DNA of 64,000 nucleotides from Limanda limanda (GCF_963576545.1 NC_083642.1:6724901-6788900), one strand, 5' to 3'. Shown: positions 14,447-27,956, counted from the first letter of the stretch. Notes: generated by a model not told the origin, from the sequence alone. Made by a program: numbers and translations.

Positions 14447-17400
14447 CTGCAACAAGAGCAACGCAAAACAGGATGTTTAGCACAGGCGTTATACCTCATT
14501 GACTCGCTCGTCTCCCTCTCTATCAGGCCGTCCGTCTCTCTGCCACAAAACGCTCAGTGTAAACTAAATATCTCCCTACGAATTAGGAAATTCATTTAAG
14601 AAATAAGAGAGGACTGCCTGCATTTTTATTTTGTGCTTGGCTAGATTATTTTACTGTGAAATGCATCGTATCAGGGGAGTTCGCCAGAAATGTTTCACTG
14701 TCAACTTGTAAAGGCTGTGTCTATTCATTATTTAGACACAATAAACACCCTTGAGTGATTTTACAGCGTATGGGGATTTAGTAAGGGGGCCTGTGCGCTG
14801 CACGCCAGAATGTGGTATATTAATAAGGGAAATAATTACAATTACCAGGCCCAATGCTTACATCATAATGCATGTCGCTCAATCCATAATTTAGATTTTA
14901 CAATCAGTTCATGAGTATTGTAAAACAGTAGGGGTTAAAGACACAATCATGCATGAATGCATTCAAATGTTGAATTAATTCCAGTGCTTTCTTTCAGGTA
15001 AAATATGGAGATGAATAATGGGTGAACAAACTATACTTGTTTATGAAGACAGGAACGTGGTGAATTTATAATATCATGAAGAACCCTATTACAGTTTTAA
15101 TAGAACAGGAGATATAGGCTTACGTGGACATAATCCTAGTAATTCTCCCACATTTTATCACTAACAAAAACTGTAAAAGCAGAAAAGTCTGAAATTGTCA
15201 ATCACAGGGGGGGTCGAAGACAGTGCTAGTGAAAAAAAATACACAATCTCAGGTGCATCAACATGGGGAAAAACGTCAGTGTGGAAAAGATGTATGGTTC
15301 ATAACAGAGGGGGGAAAGACTTGTGTCAGATTGTGTCATTGAGGAAATATTTTAGCTTGTGCATCATCCAGACGAAGCCTGCCAAGTATATAAGCTTCAC
15401 TTTTTCACCGGAGCTGCCAATAAAGTTTAGGTTGTTCCCTCCACCTCACCACCCCCCTCCCCCCCATCACACCCACTGTGAACCTTTAATCCTTTTGGTA
15501 TATGCCGCACTTCTAATGCATCAACAAGCTGTAAATCAAGCCCCACAAATATTGCACGTAGTTAGTAAATTCAGGTAAATGTTCCAGCATGTGCAAATGA
15601 ATCTGTTATTCAGTTTTAATGTGTGTGGATTTAATGTAAATACATTCACGGGAAGTGATGCAAAATGCTGCATTTATGCAAACGCAATTTAGCTGGGAAA
15701 TAAACCATAGCTAAAAACCAAATATCATAGACCGAGGCACATTCTTTCATATTTATATAACTGCAGGTTTGGATACTAAGGGGGGAAATGGGTGAGTAAA
15801 AGGGAGAAAGAGAAAAAAGCTTGAAAATGAGTGCTGACTATGGATCCCTGGGGGAGCCGGTGTCACTGGTTGATTGTAGGAAAAGAAAGAAAAAGTTCAA
15901 CCGCAGAGAAACACCACTTTAAAAGCCAATACAAATAGTGATCATGAGGATATAAGAAGATGCTTGTGGCTTGATGCACGTCACAGCGGGAACAGAGGGC
16001 CACTGCCCAGAAACCTCAGTGAACACAGTCGCCTGGCGGCACGACGCGCGAGGTGGCACATCATCGCTCCCAGAGGAACGCACGGGGAGATGTGTAGTAT
16101 TTACCATTTCCATCTGTACCTATAATTCTGCGTGTACACTCTGTTTTATATCAGCTGCACAGGTATCTGTAATCATCCGCTATGCCCAATTAAGAATCAC
16201 ATACAGCATCTGCTCCTTGATACCGGAGCGCTTCCACTGTCAGAACTAGAAAACATGCTGCAGCTGAATTATCAGAGAGGCAGCACCGACAGAAGGAGGC
16301 TGGATCTTTGTGTGAGCGGACTTTTTGCTATTCAAAAGGAAACTAATCAAGAAGCCGTAGTCTCATTTTGATGCACAGCCAAACTTTCATTATCGTCCAA
16401 TAAAAGGGTCAAGAGGAGCGAAAAACTGAAGCCCACTCCAAAATGGGAGAAATCGCTCTCGATCCACACTCGGGTACAGCGTGGGTCAGAACAAAGTTTT
16501 GTCCATCTCCCATCCTACGACATGTGATCTGAAGAATCCTCTCTTTGCAGCAGCAGCAGATACATATGTCTGTCTGTGTGCGGATTATTCAGGATTCAGT
16601 GCTGCCCCCTGGCACCGCCTCCTGTGACACCATCAGCAGCTGACAGGGGCTAGATTGGAATATGTCTCAAGCATGTTGAGGATTTTATCGCCAAGTGAGT
16701 CGGGATCGAAATCTACCGCAGGAGGATTCGTCTGCTCAATCTGCCAGCAGGCTAAAATACTGGGGAGGAGATGTACATAAAACATCGAGGCTCCTGACAA
16801 ATAGAATGAGAACTGTAGTCTCTCGCTTGGTTTTAATCATTTCACAACCTTATAATTACACCGGTCATTGCACAACAATGTCTCTGTGCAAAGTGTTGCC
16901 GGCTTTACAACTCTCTGTGCCACGGAACCCTGAATTATGCAAAACACATCTCAGTTAAGTATGCTGTGCACATGAAAGGTGAAACAACTACCACATGACT
17001 GCATTTTACTTTGAAATCCTGGTCTTGTATGTGGCAGCTAACAACCCCCCAAGCGGCAGAGCAACCGGTAAACCCGGCAGGACTCATGTGTTAACTGGGT
17101 TTCTCTTAATCCTTTAACCTTACGTAAACACTTCTAAAATCAAATAAATAGGCTGTGATCAGATTACTAATGTGCATGTAACTACGTTAAATGATGCGAG
17201 AAGTCTCAAGCCTGTTAATGAGGACATTATCATAACAACCTAATATATATTTAAGACATTACTGGACTCTTTTCCACCTGACATATTCTGGGGAATATTG
17301 TGTTTTCTGTCGGAGCTTATAATATTTCACTTGCCCTTTTTGCATGATATTACTTTTACAAGGGGCGTTTCTTCCATGTTTTATAACCTGTTAAACTCAT

Positions 17401-20400
17401 TTTAAATCAGCCAGTTAAAGTTATGTGAGTGTATGTAATAGTCAAAGCTCTAATTCAGAATTTTTGCCCAAATTCAGGCGACAGCTGATAGTTGTTGGCT
17501 GAATTATCTATTCATGCAATTCTCCTATGGATGAACTAAGACATTATCCGTGGATTACTCTGCTACTGTAGAAAATTAATGGCTCTCTGACCATGTCTGG
17601 AATTTTTGGGAGCATCTTTTTCTTTAGATATTCAAGATTTAAAAAGTCAAAGGCCCCGACTACAGTCGAACATGCACCGCTCCGTTTCACCTCACATAGC
17701 CTTTGCCTCAAGTCTTAAAGTGCTGTCTTTCAGTGTTTCATGGTCCCCACTTGCACTCACAGTCCCTCTATTTCTAGAGTAGCCATTAAGATTTATTACA
17801 GCCAAACCATGAAAGGTTCTTGACTGGCCAAGTCAGTCACTAGACGTCATCGACCAAAGCATCTGCTCCTCTTGCTGAAGATCCAGTTTGAAGGCAACAA
17901 GCCCCCAAAACCAGCAAGAAATGAATATGGCTGCAGGACAAGTCTGGCAGAGCAGCACCAGGGAACAAGCCAAGTATCTGTTAATGTCCATGGATCAAGG
18001 ATCCCACACATATATCGACTGCAAAGCATTAGCAGCCAAATATTTAATCTAATCAGGGTATATCGTATGATTTAAACTGAAATACTGCTAAGATATCTGG
18101 ATGTTCACAGTATATTTATGTTAAACTGTGCATCACATTTGCAATATTACTGTTGTTGTATTGGACGAAGCACACTAGACAGAGCTGTATCAGATGAAGT
18201 TTTTATCCATCTCAAATACGAGCGCCTGCCTTTCTTTCAAAAACAGGCTAACTACTGTCGTGTTTCAAATCGTCCACTACGCCCGTGCTGTTAAATAAAC
18301 CATGTGTTTTAGATGTGACACTTGTTATTCAGATGTTGAGTGTTGGCCGTCTCTAATCTGGGAGCCCTTGTCTAACATGAGAGGGGCCTTGTTTACATAA
18401 GAACGTTTCTTACTGGGCTCTCATGGGACGCAAAAAGCAAACTCACTGTAACCGTCGAGCGCTGAGGTTTCTTTTCTGCTGCATTACACTCTCATAACTC
18501 CAACTTTCAGCTGCCATTTATCCACAGTAATAATATTTCTGCTGCCGTACGCCTTCGGTGCCTTCCACCAGACATTTCCACAGATGAGAAGGAGGAACCA
18601 TGAGCATCCACAACAAAGTGCTGCTTGCTAATTTGTCCACTGTGGCATGGAAATCCACATATACTGTGTGTGCATGAGCTGAAAACGGCCCACGGGGGAA
18701 TACCTTGTATGCCAGATTTGGAATACATTAATAGATTATGGACAACTTTTTCATGATCTAATTGTCTGAGAAGATCAGTGTGTAAACAACAAATTACCGA
18801 GAAAAATTTGGCTTTAAAAATGTAAATGGATCAAAGCTTGAAGGGAACTCTGCTTCTTTTGCATTCCATTGCTTTCCCCTGTACGTTTTAACATTAACTT
18901 TGGAGTCCAAACAGCAGCCTTAATGACTGTGTGTACATTAGCCAAGAAAGGGATACACAGAAAACTACTATTTGATTGTAAAACACTAAAAGTGCAAGAC
19001 AGGCTGATACCAGAGCTTGTTATATGAGAGGATGAGCCGAGCTGAGCTGGCACACTGGAGCCAATTACATTCTGGGTCTTGATGAGCAAGCTCACATCCA
19101 AAAGGCTAAAGAGGGAGAGGAGCTCTTTTTAGTGCAGGCTACAGGTCTGCAGCTTTCATGTTGTGTTCTGAACAGGGGCACGTGCCTTCCTAATTCTCAT
19201 CAGCCTCTGTCGAACGTGTATGAAGATATATATATTTCTGTGCCCTGATGTTTGGATTATCACTGATCCTGGCTGCTAAGCAAACACTTGGGCTGAATTT
19301 AAGGGCATCTGTCATGCTAGCTTGCTCCAGCCCCACCCTAGAGACGGGAGCGAGGGTCATGAGACTGGAAAGGCTGACAAAAACAAATCTTTAATCAATA
19401 TCTGAGCCCTGAACGCAAAACCCTCTCTCTTCCCTCTCTGTCTCAGAGCGCTCTGGGAGTGACAGTTTTTCTTTTTAATCTGTGCCCACATTGTGGAGAA
19501 ATTGCAAGCTAATGTTTTGGCTATAGATCATTCAACAAATCGCTGCTGGCGGTGCATATCCAAAGTAACAGCCTGAATGCCAACCTTTTTTCCACAACAG
19601 TTTAGTGGCTAATATGGCTTAAGGATGAGAGGAGCAGTGTAACACTATCTGCACTTTTGGAGCTATACCTGAAACACGTGGGAGGTGAATCACAGACGAG
19701 CAAACAGTCCTGTGGATAAACGTTTGGCTCTCACCTCCGCTCGGGAAAGAAGCTCTGTGAAACTGAATCATGCCCCTGATCCACTCACTGGGATGGACCA
19801 AAACAAAAAAATGCTCCTATGTGTTTATCTCCAGAGTTAGCATGGTTAGCCAAAAGATCTTAGCTAAAACATATTTCATCAACTAGGGTGTGAAATTTTA
19901 TGCTACCGTAAAGAAAAAAAAAACACACCCCATCTGCTGCACATAAACCGTAGCCAAGCAACTAGTTAACAACTTATCAGTGGTAGTGAATGATGCAGCA
20001 TGAAGACGGCACAAAAAAACCCTTTCCTTTACAGAGGAGCTCTTCTCGATGCAGAGACTAACGACAGGAATAAATCTGTCACATTGACATCTTGTGAGAA
20101 TTAACTGTTTTGCATATTTCTTAATGCAGCGTCGAATACTGTATCTTTATTTTAACTGCCAGCGTTGAGTCTGTTCAAAGAAAGAAAAGGCAGCAGCAGC
20201 AGCGTTGTTTAACCTGGTGATGCGCTGTCATCCTTAAACACCTTCTGCAACTAACTCATTAGCAGAAGTAACCGATATTTTGATCATTTAATCCCTGTCT
20301 TGTATGGACAGAAGAACACTTTTATAGTCAGAGGGAGACGGACACAAACTGTAGAAACACCACTTGTTATTTTATCATTGTGCTTTCATCACTAGCAGGA

Positions 20401-20880
20401 GATTTGAAAGAAAAGAAAAACCATCGTCTTTCTTTGTGCACACAAAACATACATGTACAGAAAAACTCTAAGACAAAATACAAACTGCCATTGATTCACA
20501 GCATGCACAGAGAAATATTACACATCCTACTTACATGCAGTTTCTACATAATGATGTATGTAAAGAAAAAAAAAATACATTCAGTGAGATGCTGAGACAT
20601 GATGAGAAATGTGTCAAGCGTCTGAATTGAAACAATCTACAATGGGAGGGCGTGGAATGGGTTATACAGTATTTATAATGATCTCTAGCAGGCGAAATGT
20701 CAATCCAGTCCAGTGACAGATTGAACCTAAAGCTCATACAGTTGCATGTTGACAGTTGAAAACAAAATGTAGACAATGAGACCAAAATAAAAGAGAAAAC
20801 AATGTGGTTAAAATGTGAAGCAGAGATTAATTCAGAGAGCCGAGGTGCAGTGGTCAAGTGATGACAAGCCGTCAATAGAA

Positions 20881-20963
20881 TGTGATGAATCTGGTTGTGA
20901 GGCGTGGAAGAGGAAGATGAAGAGGAAGAAGAAGAAGAGAAAGGAAAAGTAAAGGAGGGGGGT
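20881..20963 (+). repeat. purine-rich (GAA/GGA) simple tract
   Basis: The tract is almost pure A and G on the + strand, built from gaagaggaagatgaagagg-type triplets and ending in a run of six G. It is low-complexity sequence within the camta1 intron. A polypurine-polypyrimidine stretch of this kind can form triplex DNA, but nothing here shows a function. Confidence 0.7.
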
Positions 20964-21320
20964 TAACCTGCGGGAAGCTGCTGCAGTGACATTTACACTA
21001 ATGGGATACTGCCCCTGTTGCCTTCAGGTTAGGACACTTTCCTGTGATTCAGCTAAGAGCCAAAACTCTTCATAACATCACTAATCATCTGCGGTCGTGA
21101 CATCGAAGCTCGATTCACACTGTTCACACACAAAGCAAATATCTATCGTTACAAATATTAATCCCTAAAACAGAACTCATTCCAAATACTCTGACATATG
21201 GAGAGGAAAACTTTTGAGTCTTTTTTTCTGTGACAGTTGTTCGATTGTGTCACTTTTTCTGTTTTATATCATCGTCCAACAACTCACATTTCAAGACACT
21301 TCCATGAGTATCTGAATCAT

Positions 21321-21540
21321 TACCTCTGCCAGGAGGTTATGTCTGCGTTTATCTGTCTGTTTGTCTGTCCTCCTTCAATTCTGGTTGATGATCTTAAACC
21401 CTTTTGTTGATATCTCAGAGAAAAGTTTATGGATTTGGATGAAAAAAATTCTGGCATATTTAGTGGACTGGTATTCACGAAATTAGGATTTTTTTAATTG
21501 AAAATTTGGTTTCCTACAGGGACTGTTCGGCCTTAGCAGA
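21321..21540 (+). mobile_element. degenerate dispersed element, 'CCTCTGCCAGGAGGTTATG' type
   Basis: The left end reads 'tacctctgccaggaggttat' followed by a run of tctgtctgtttgtctgt. The middle carries 'tctcagagaaaagtttatgg'. The right end reads ggccttagcagaa, an imperfect inverse of the left end. This layout matches a non-coding element common in fish and invertebrate genomes, whose ends are cctccgccaaggaggt and its complement. There is no transposase frame. It is probably a non-autonomous element; family name not assigned. Confidence 0.6.
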
Positions 21541-22482
21541 AAGATTCGAATTGGTTTTATACCTTATATAAAAAGGAGAATTGTCGATCCTGAATTAGAC
21601 CAGAGTCTGTAGCCTGCTTCTTGTGGGAGATCCTGAACTGAGCTTCACTACAACACAGGACAATTTAGGCAGTGTCATATTTCCCTGGTAGTAATAACAG
21701 TGATTGGCCTATAGTCCAGGGGCCGCTCTCCTCACAGCCTGATGGCTCTAGGTGGGGACACGGAGAGGACTATGTAGACTTACTATATAGCCTGTGTTAG
21801 TTTAGGACTGGGAAACCAATTATCTTTATCATTTGGCCTATAGCCTGTTCGATAACACTCTCACATACGGGGAAATTACTAACCGCCCACAAGCGTTAAA
21901 GAAAAAACTGTCTGCTGAATCTCACCATGGCGTTGCTATGTTACAACGAACTACAACAAAGAGAACATTGCATTGCTTGTTGCAGAAGCATCTAGAATGA
22001 GCGTTTGGCCCACAACACAAACACACACACACCCAACAGCTGTTTCAAAAGATGCAAAATTATGTATTACTTTTTCACCCAGTGGGAAAGGAAGAAAGAG
22101 TCTGAGTGCATGTGATATACTCGAATTTACACTAAATCTCAACGGACATCATTGCTTACGCAATTGTGCTGCGACCAAACCAGATGCAGCATCTGCAGCG
22201 TGGCAGCTTTCATTGTTTACAATTACAATGTTTACATTCCCTCAGTGGCTATGCGCTAGACACACTATGTGTAATATAGTATAATAAGGGAAGACTGTCA
22301 GAAAGTCAAACAGCTGAAAAAAAAAAAAAAATAGAAAGCCCGGTCCTATTACTGGAAGTTCAACAAACATGCACACACGGTTAACTGCCTGCAACAAACT
22401 GAAAATGACTCTTTATGTGTTCTCAGCCCTCACCAAGCTCACCCATCCATAAAAATCCCATCTCAAGGAGAGCAGAGGTGAG

Positions 22483-22508
22483 GTCTCTCTCTCTCTCTCT
22501 CTCTCTCT
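22483..22508 (+). repeat. (CT)n microsatellite
   Basis: A run of about 13 CT dinucleotides, followed by imperfect CT-rich sequence to about 22550. Simple repeat in the camta1 intron. Confidence 0.95.
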
Positions 22509-24018
22509 GCTTGCCTCTCTCTTGCTCTCTTTCACTTTCTTCCTCTTGCCTACACATGCACACAAACAAAGCCCTTCTTTCTGTATCATAACTACTCCCA
22601 CAATTACTCAGACGATTACTCAGATCAATGGTTTACCTGCCTGTTTCGAGCTGCTCTACTCTGCTGGAGTGTCCTGGTGAGGCGGGGGGGGGGAGAAAAC
22701 CTCGGGGCTGAATGCATTAAACAGGGTGTCTGACACGGGTGCAGGATACTGTAATATCACGCAATAACATGAAGGAAAATAGCAAGACTGGCAAAACGTA
22801 TTGTCAGTCACAGCTGTCACACATGAGGGGGCAACGCAAAAGTCTATCAACAATGTCGCCGTTACAGGCTGAGTCGCTGTTTCATAGATCTGCACAAGCA
22901 GTCCCCTGCCATTAAATCTCTGAAAACATTCTGTGTTAAAATAATACCAAGAAAATTCGGTGCAGCCGAGCTCACCCAGTTACAGCTATCGAGTGACGAG
23001 TCTAAAAAAGGGTCTGAGGGTGCTTTCAGATGCTCTATTTAGAAATGACAATACACAAGCACACTTAATTACCCAGTCTCTAGTCTAGATCAACAGAGTC
23101 TTCCAGCAGTGAAGAGACGGGTGTATTCATTAACAGTGAACGGGCTCCTTTCTGCTGAGAAACAATCTGCTTCACAGAGGACAGCTTTTTCAATGGGTGA
23201 AGAGACAGAGGCTAAAAATTCAGACAGTTCCTCTGTGGAGGAATGAAGGGAAACTCACCCACAAATAACATCAGGACTTTGGCCTACATTTCTGACTGAT
23301 TTGTTTTGGACATGAAAATAGCACTTGTGCTTAGACTTGTCAGCGCAGTGAAGCAGTTGCGCCCACAGACGCTGGTTTTTACAAGTCATAAAAAAAAACT
23401 AAAACTCAGCTATGATGTTGTGCTGTCTTTGTTCTTTGCCCCTGGTCTACAGATCTCGTGGCGCACAAATGTAATGAGAGAGGAAGCAGGGGCAAAGATT
23501 AATCCATTTGAAGGAAGAAAATATCACAGGATACAAATTTTTCAGCGCCTTGTAAATATTTTTCAGCCTAACACAAATTGATTTTGCAAGGTTTTCAAGT
23601 CAGACTGCACAGTGCACACTTTGGTTGATTTTTTTTCTCTTCAACCATCAAAAAAAAAGCTTGAAGAGAAGCGAGGAGAGGCAAGTACAGGGCCATAATT
23701 GATGGCTCAAAGTGTAAGCTTTCTCTCCGAGGGTCCGCTCAGGTCCTGATCCCCTGGCCTTAACCTGAAACAATCACTCTTAGTTAACAACAGCACTTCA
23801 GCTATTGACAGCGTGATCCCGTAAAGCAGACACTTCAATCAACAGAGCAGCCGGAGGGGGTGTTGTGTTGGAGGAGAAGAAAAGAAGGAGAGGGAGGGGG
23901 GGGCAGCATGGGTACGGATGAAATCAAGAAGTAAATAAATGAATCGATGAATGAATAATAGATTGGCCAGCTAGTGGCTTCTTGGAGCGGCAATGCAGTA
24001 TTAATAACTGACTCTTAC

Positions 24019-24091
24019 TGTTCATCTCTGTGTCATCACTGATACTCTTAGGTGGACCATGGCCAGCATAACACACTGCTGATCTGTACAT
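24019..24091 (-). CDS. camta1: candidate alternative first coding exon of camta1
   Basis: Reading the minus strand, an ATG at 24091 opens 24 codons beginning MYRSAVCYAGHGPPKSISDD and ending TEMN plus one base, then a strong donor GTAAGAG. The single spare base (A) joins to the two leading bases of the CG-1 exon at 14446 to give Asn, so the joined protein runs TEMN-N-EHGHLKIY without a break. The N-terminus of CAMTA2 also places a short acidic leader directly before the same motif. The frame stays open upstream of the ATG past a possible acceptor (gcctcctgaag), but splicing there from the exon at 27.7 kb would give a stop. This therefore reads best as an alternative first exon. What is seen is phase and donor; the isoform is inferred. 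A chance open frame with a good donor is the alternative. Confidence 0.4.
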
Positions 24092-24281
24092 TCGATCCGG
24101 ATTACGAACTTTCTTCAGTCCTTCAGGAGGCAAAGAGAAAAGTAGAGAAAATCGAGGAAAAGAAGCATTCTGCCAGCCTGTGATTACTAAGCAAACTCCC
24201 CATGCAAGCAGTATCCACAGAGGCTAGACATTGTAATGAAATACATTTAAAAACACACAAGAGCTCTTACACAATATATGA

Positions 24282-24332
24282 TATTAATAATAATAACAAC
24301 AACAACAACAACAACAGTAATGATGATGATGA
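24282..24332 (+). repeat. compound (AAT)(AAC)(GAT) microsatellite
   Basis: Trinucleotide runs change from aat to aac to tga/gat within about 50 bp. Simple repeat in a camta1 intron. Confidence 0.9.
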
Positions 24333-25806
24333 ATCCCAGTGAATCATTTTGTCTATTTTAAAAGAGTGAGTTTTGTCTATTTTTCTATTCTTAAGCCTAC
24401 GCGAAGCAAGGACGGTAATAAGGGTCGGTGAGGCTTTGATGCTGGTCAATAATTCTCCCTATTGCATCACCGGTAAAGCGGATTGATCAATACAATCAAT
24501 CATGTGGCCGTGCAAAGCAGTCGGTAAAGGTCTATTACAGGCAGGCATTAGGAGTGATTCGTCCCAGGAACCACAGACCGAACCCGGGTCCCATCCATCC
24601 ACACCTCACTGATTCAATTAAATGGTTGGGGAAGAAGAAGAAAAAAAAGAAAAGAAAAAACGTAATGCCTGATTCAACACAAAACTGCGAGAGCAAAGTG
24701 AGTCGTCCGACATCGCGAGGAGGTTAAATTCCTCCTTCTTTACAAAAACAGCGGAGGAACATTTACACCATTGCTGCACAAGCACTTTTGTAAGTTAATG
24801 GCTGACTGCGTGCTTACTTGATGTTTCGCTGGCGCTTCACCCTGAACTTTGAGTGAAATGATAACATCATGAAACTTTTTTAAACTGCACCCACTTGAAA
24901 ATAAAGAAGAGAAATAAGACTCGCGGCGCAGCTGAGAGAGCGAGGCTGGATTCACGTTTTTACGAAAAAGCCGCCTTTGTTGATTGTGTCTGTTGTGCGT
25001 CTGCTGCTCCAACTGCTTTAGACTTATATATAGCTTATGTGACACGCTGACAGTTTAGAGATCCAACTCCAGAGTGTAAATACTTACAACTTGTAATGTT
25101 TACAATGGTTTTTTTTTAAGTCCCGACGCCACAATAAGTGTGTGCTTGCTTGTGTTTACAAAAGTGCTGCTTCATTTCTCACATTTGGCTCTTGCACAGC
25201 AATGTTTGAATGAGTCTCTGCTCTGGTGGATTCAAGACAATTGGCTGTAGTTTCATCCGGAGCAGTCTTCGGCTAAGACATATCAAGCCTGTGTCTTCTG
25301 TGGCCTCCAGGCCTCGTTGTTAAAGTATTGGACCCTCTGTGCTGTTTATGAGTGTGAAGGAGGGGGGGAAAGGACCCCCGAGGACCCTGACAATCAGTTA
25401 GGCTGTAGAGAATTACCCCAGGATGAAAACATTACACCGCTGAATGAGACTAGGCCCTGGCCCCTGGGTTGAATGCCAAGATGTAACCCTCAGTTGTTAT
25501 GGGCCATCATAAGACCTGCCAAACAACTAAGAGAGCTGCGCTGCCTGCATATACCACAAGGACAAAAGGTTAAGAAACACTGTTCAGCTCTCTCTGTGCT
25601 CTCCTGACATCCGCCAGCATGTCATGTAAAAACTGTAACAGTGATGTAAGTTGAAAAAGCCTGTTCCACATTAATGAACGGCTAAAAGTAAGAAAGGAGA
25701 AAAGATTCAGCGTGAGAGTTTCTACGTAAAAGCTTTTAAGGGCCAGGTTTGCATGAGGCGGCATTACATTTACATTAAGATATGACCCTCCCGCTTTCTC
25801 TCTATG

Positions 25807-25848
25807 CTCCTCTTCCTCCCTCTCCTCCTCCTCCTCCTCCTCCTCTTT
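25807..25848 (+). repeat. (CTC)n microsatellite
   Basis: A cct/ctc triplet tract, read as a run of glutamates on the minus strand. The glutamate-rich open frame there is a by-product of the repeat rather than a gene. Confidence 0.9.
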
Positions 25849-27229
25849 CCACTGACCGGCCTCACAGGAACACTGAAAATAACTTAACCTGCTCAGCAAG
25901 GGGACTTTCACGTCAGGGTTTTCAGTGAGCGCTGCCTGAATCAAGATTAACAACTGGAGACTATTTTGTTAAGTTCAGCTATGTAGATGAATACATTAGG
26001 CCTATACACCACAGTGAAGTCATTACTATCATAAAACCAGATGTCTTCATTTTTTTGTCATAGCCACAGACTGATCCCTCATATACACTAAGTGTGCTTT
26101 GAGCAGCTCAATAGCACCCCCTGGTGGGACTGGGTTTAGTGGTTGGCACACTGACATCCAAACAACTGAAATCCCAGCGTTTTATCTTCTCCCCTCATAT
26201 GGAGGCAGGTACTTTGTTTACACTCATTTGAGGCATTAAAGTAATTCTGCATCAAAAGGAATTTGTGTTTGAGGTTACTGACACTAAACTCCGACAGAAG
26301 TCTGTTCAAATTTGAAGCCTGCCACAAAACATTACGAACAGCTCGGAAACATCTGGCCCTAACGATTGATGGAGAAATCCTTTTTTTATTATTTTTGTGC
26401 TCGTCTCTTTCTAATTTCAGTCTGCAGCCAAATTTAAAGACCCGGGGTGTGAGTCGTCTGCTTGAGCCATAACATAAATCAATTTTTTTTTTAAAGAGAC
26501 AACAAGTTTCGAAAGGAAGCTGCCCCATCATTCTGTCATATAAAAGTTCAACATTTAAAAACGAAGCACTGCTGAGATATATGCTTTCTGTTTTTAATCA
26601 GCTGTCATTTCCATACTTTCTCCAATAAAACCAATCCAGCCCATATGGTTTAAACCCAGTAAAACATTCCCCTTTAAAGCTGATGTGTTTTATCTTATCT
26701 CCTTCTTTACTTCATATGGACGTTGTGTTTAATTCCACGTCCAAAGATTCCATGGGACTGAATCTGAATGAGAACAGATCTCCTATGCATATGCTCCGCA
26801 GTAAAACACCCCACTAAAAAGGAAATGAGTGAGTCTAATGCATTTCATTTTGAGTTAGTGAGCCGTAAGAAATAGGATGAGGAGGGTAAGGAATTTAAAA
26901 CATCATTTCGTCCCCTGTGAGTAAAGTAGCTGGTAAATAAAAATAAAAAATACTCTTAACATCCTCCCTGCATCTTGTGCTGTGATGGCATTTATCATCT
27001 CAGCAGCAAGTTGTGTTGATTCTCATCGGAAACACAAAAAAGAAAAAGAAAAAGAAACACAACACATCACTTCTGCCTCCATATCATTGTCTAACTTGAA
27101 GTGAACGAAGAGGGAAACAAAACAAAAATAAAAACTAAACATTGAAATTTTTACAGGCAAGGCATGTTTTGTTTGAAGGATTTTTCCCAAATTAAAAAAA
27201 AAATCATAACCCAGAGAGGAGCCGACCTG

Positions 27230-27840
27230 ACACAGAAACTAACCCGAGCCACGCTGCGATGGAGCCGGGGTACCGAGGGAAGAAGTTGCCGCTGACATGT
27301 TGTCATTAACTTAGCCTTGTTGTGAACTACTTGGATTTTTTCTCCCGGCTTCACAACGACCCCGAGCGGATCCGACGCGGTACTTTCCGCGGTCCCCAGG
27401 CGGACTGTCCGGGGCTGTTCGTCCCCGGGATGCAGCGTGCTGGACGAGGGGGGCTACACCGGGAATAGGAGCCGGGGCTATAGAAGGGGTAGCAGCTAAC
27501 CCTATAGCCGGCTAGGTGATGTCTCCACGTTTTAACCCGGGATAGCGGATCCGTTATCCGGCGGAAAAAAAACCTCCGCCCCCCCGCTGAGCTCGCCTTT
27601 TCCCGGGATGCGACCGCTCCGGAAAAAAAGCCCCACGACGGCGGTGATACTAGTGAATTAAATCCCGTTATAGTCCTCTTACCTTCCGGCTTGTTTTCGG
27701 CAGCCATTTCCCCTTCACGCGCAACATCCTCCTCCTCCTCACGACCGTGGGTACCACGCGCGTGCACGGCGAGGACAGCACGAGGAGGGACCGGGAGGAG
27801 CGGGGGGGGGGGCGAGTCGGGCCGACCGTAGAGAACTTAC
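27230..27840 (-). promoter_or_regulatory. CpG-rich promoter region and 5' UTR of camta1
   Basis: CpG dinucleotides are dense here compared with both flanks, with many ccgg, cgcg and gcgc steps. The first coding exon (27683-27727) sits inside. The sequence upstream of the ATG has GGA/GAG-rich and poly-G stretches (around 27801-27812) with no in-frame exon recognised. A CpG island at the start of a broadly expressed vertebrate gene is expected. The transcription start was not located. Confidence 0.65.
27683..27727 (-). CDS. camta1: camta1 first coding exon
   Basis: An ATG at 27727 starts 15 codons reading MLRVKGKWLPKTSRK, then a GTAAGAGG donor in phase 0. Human CAMTA1 starts MWRAEGKWLPKTSRK, so ten of the last eleven residues agree. 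The start is fixed by this match and by the short exon length. The longer open frames overlapping here in other phases are shadows. The exon that should follow in the long isoform was not found, so the splice partner in this window is unknown. The gene faces away from dnajc11: the two start codons are about 4.1 kb apart, head to head, as the neighbouring pair is placed on human 1p36. Confidence 0.92.
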
Positions 27841-27956
27841 CATTGGCTGAGAGCAGGTGAGTGACAGACCCCCCCCTCACCCACCACCACCCCCAACTCA
27901 CATTTACACCGTGTGTTATTCGGTTCTTTCTGTGTTTTTTATTCCGGGGAATGTGA

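Larger units (their letters stand above)
14447..24018 (-). other. camta1 intron
   Basis: This intron lies between the CG-1 exon and the candidate alternative exon at 24.0 kb. The family's usual second exon, which in human reads SVSQSVFCGTSTYCVLN, was searched for on the minus strand through the Cys-Gly-Thr codon pattern and not found. Apart from the repeats listed separately (purine tract at 20.9 kb, dispersed element at 21.3 kb, CT microsatellite at 22.5 kb) I see no supported feature. Short open frames are scattered and uncorroborated. Confidence 0.55.
24092..27682 (-). other. camta1 intron 1 (5' part)
   Basis: Intron between the first coding exon at 27.7 kb and the candidate exon at 24.0 kb. 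It holds an AAC/GAT microsatellite at 24.28-24.33 kb and a CTC tract at 25.81-25.85 kb. Its right end, from about 27.23 kb, becomes GC- and CpG-rich as part of the promoter region. The large open frames near 26.1-26.5 kb have no recognisable product and no matched splice sites. Confidence 0.55.

Noticed and set aside
25570..25953. A glutamate-rich 127-codon minus-strand frame
   Set aside because: Its run of glutamates comes from the CTC microsatellite and no homology is visible.
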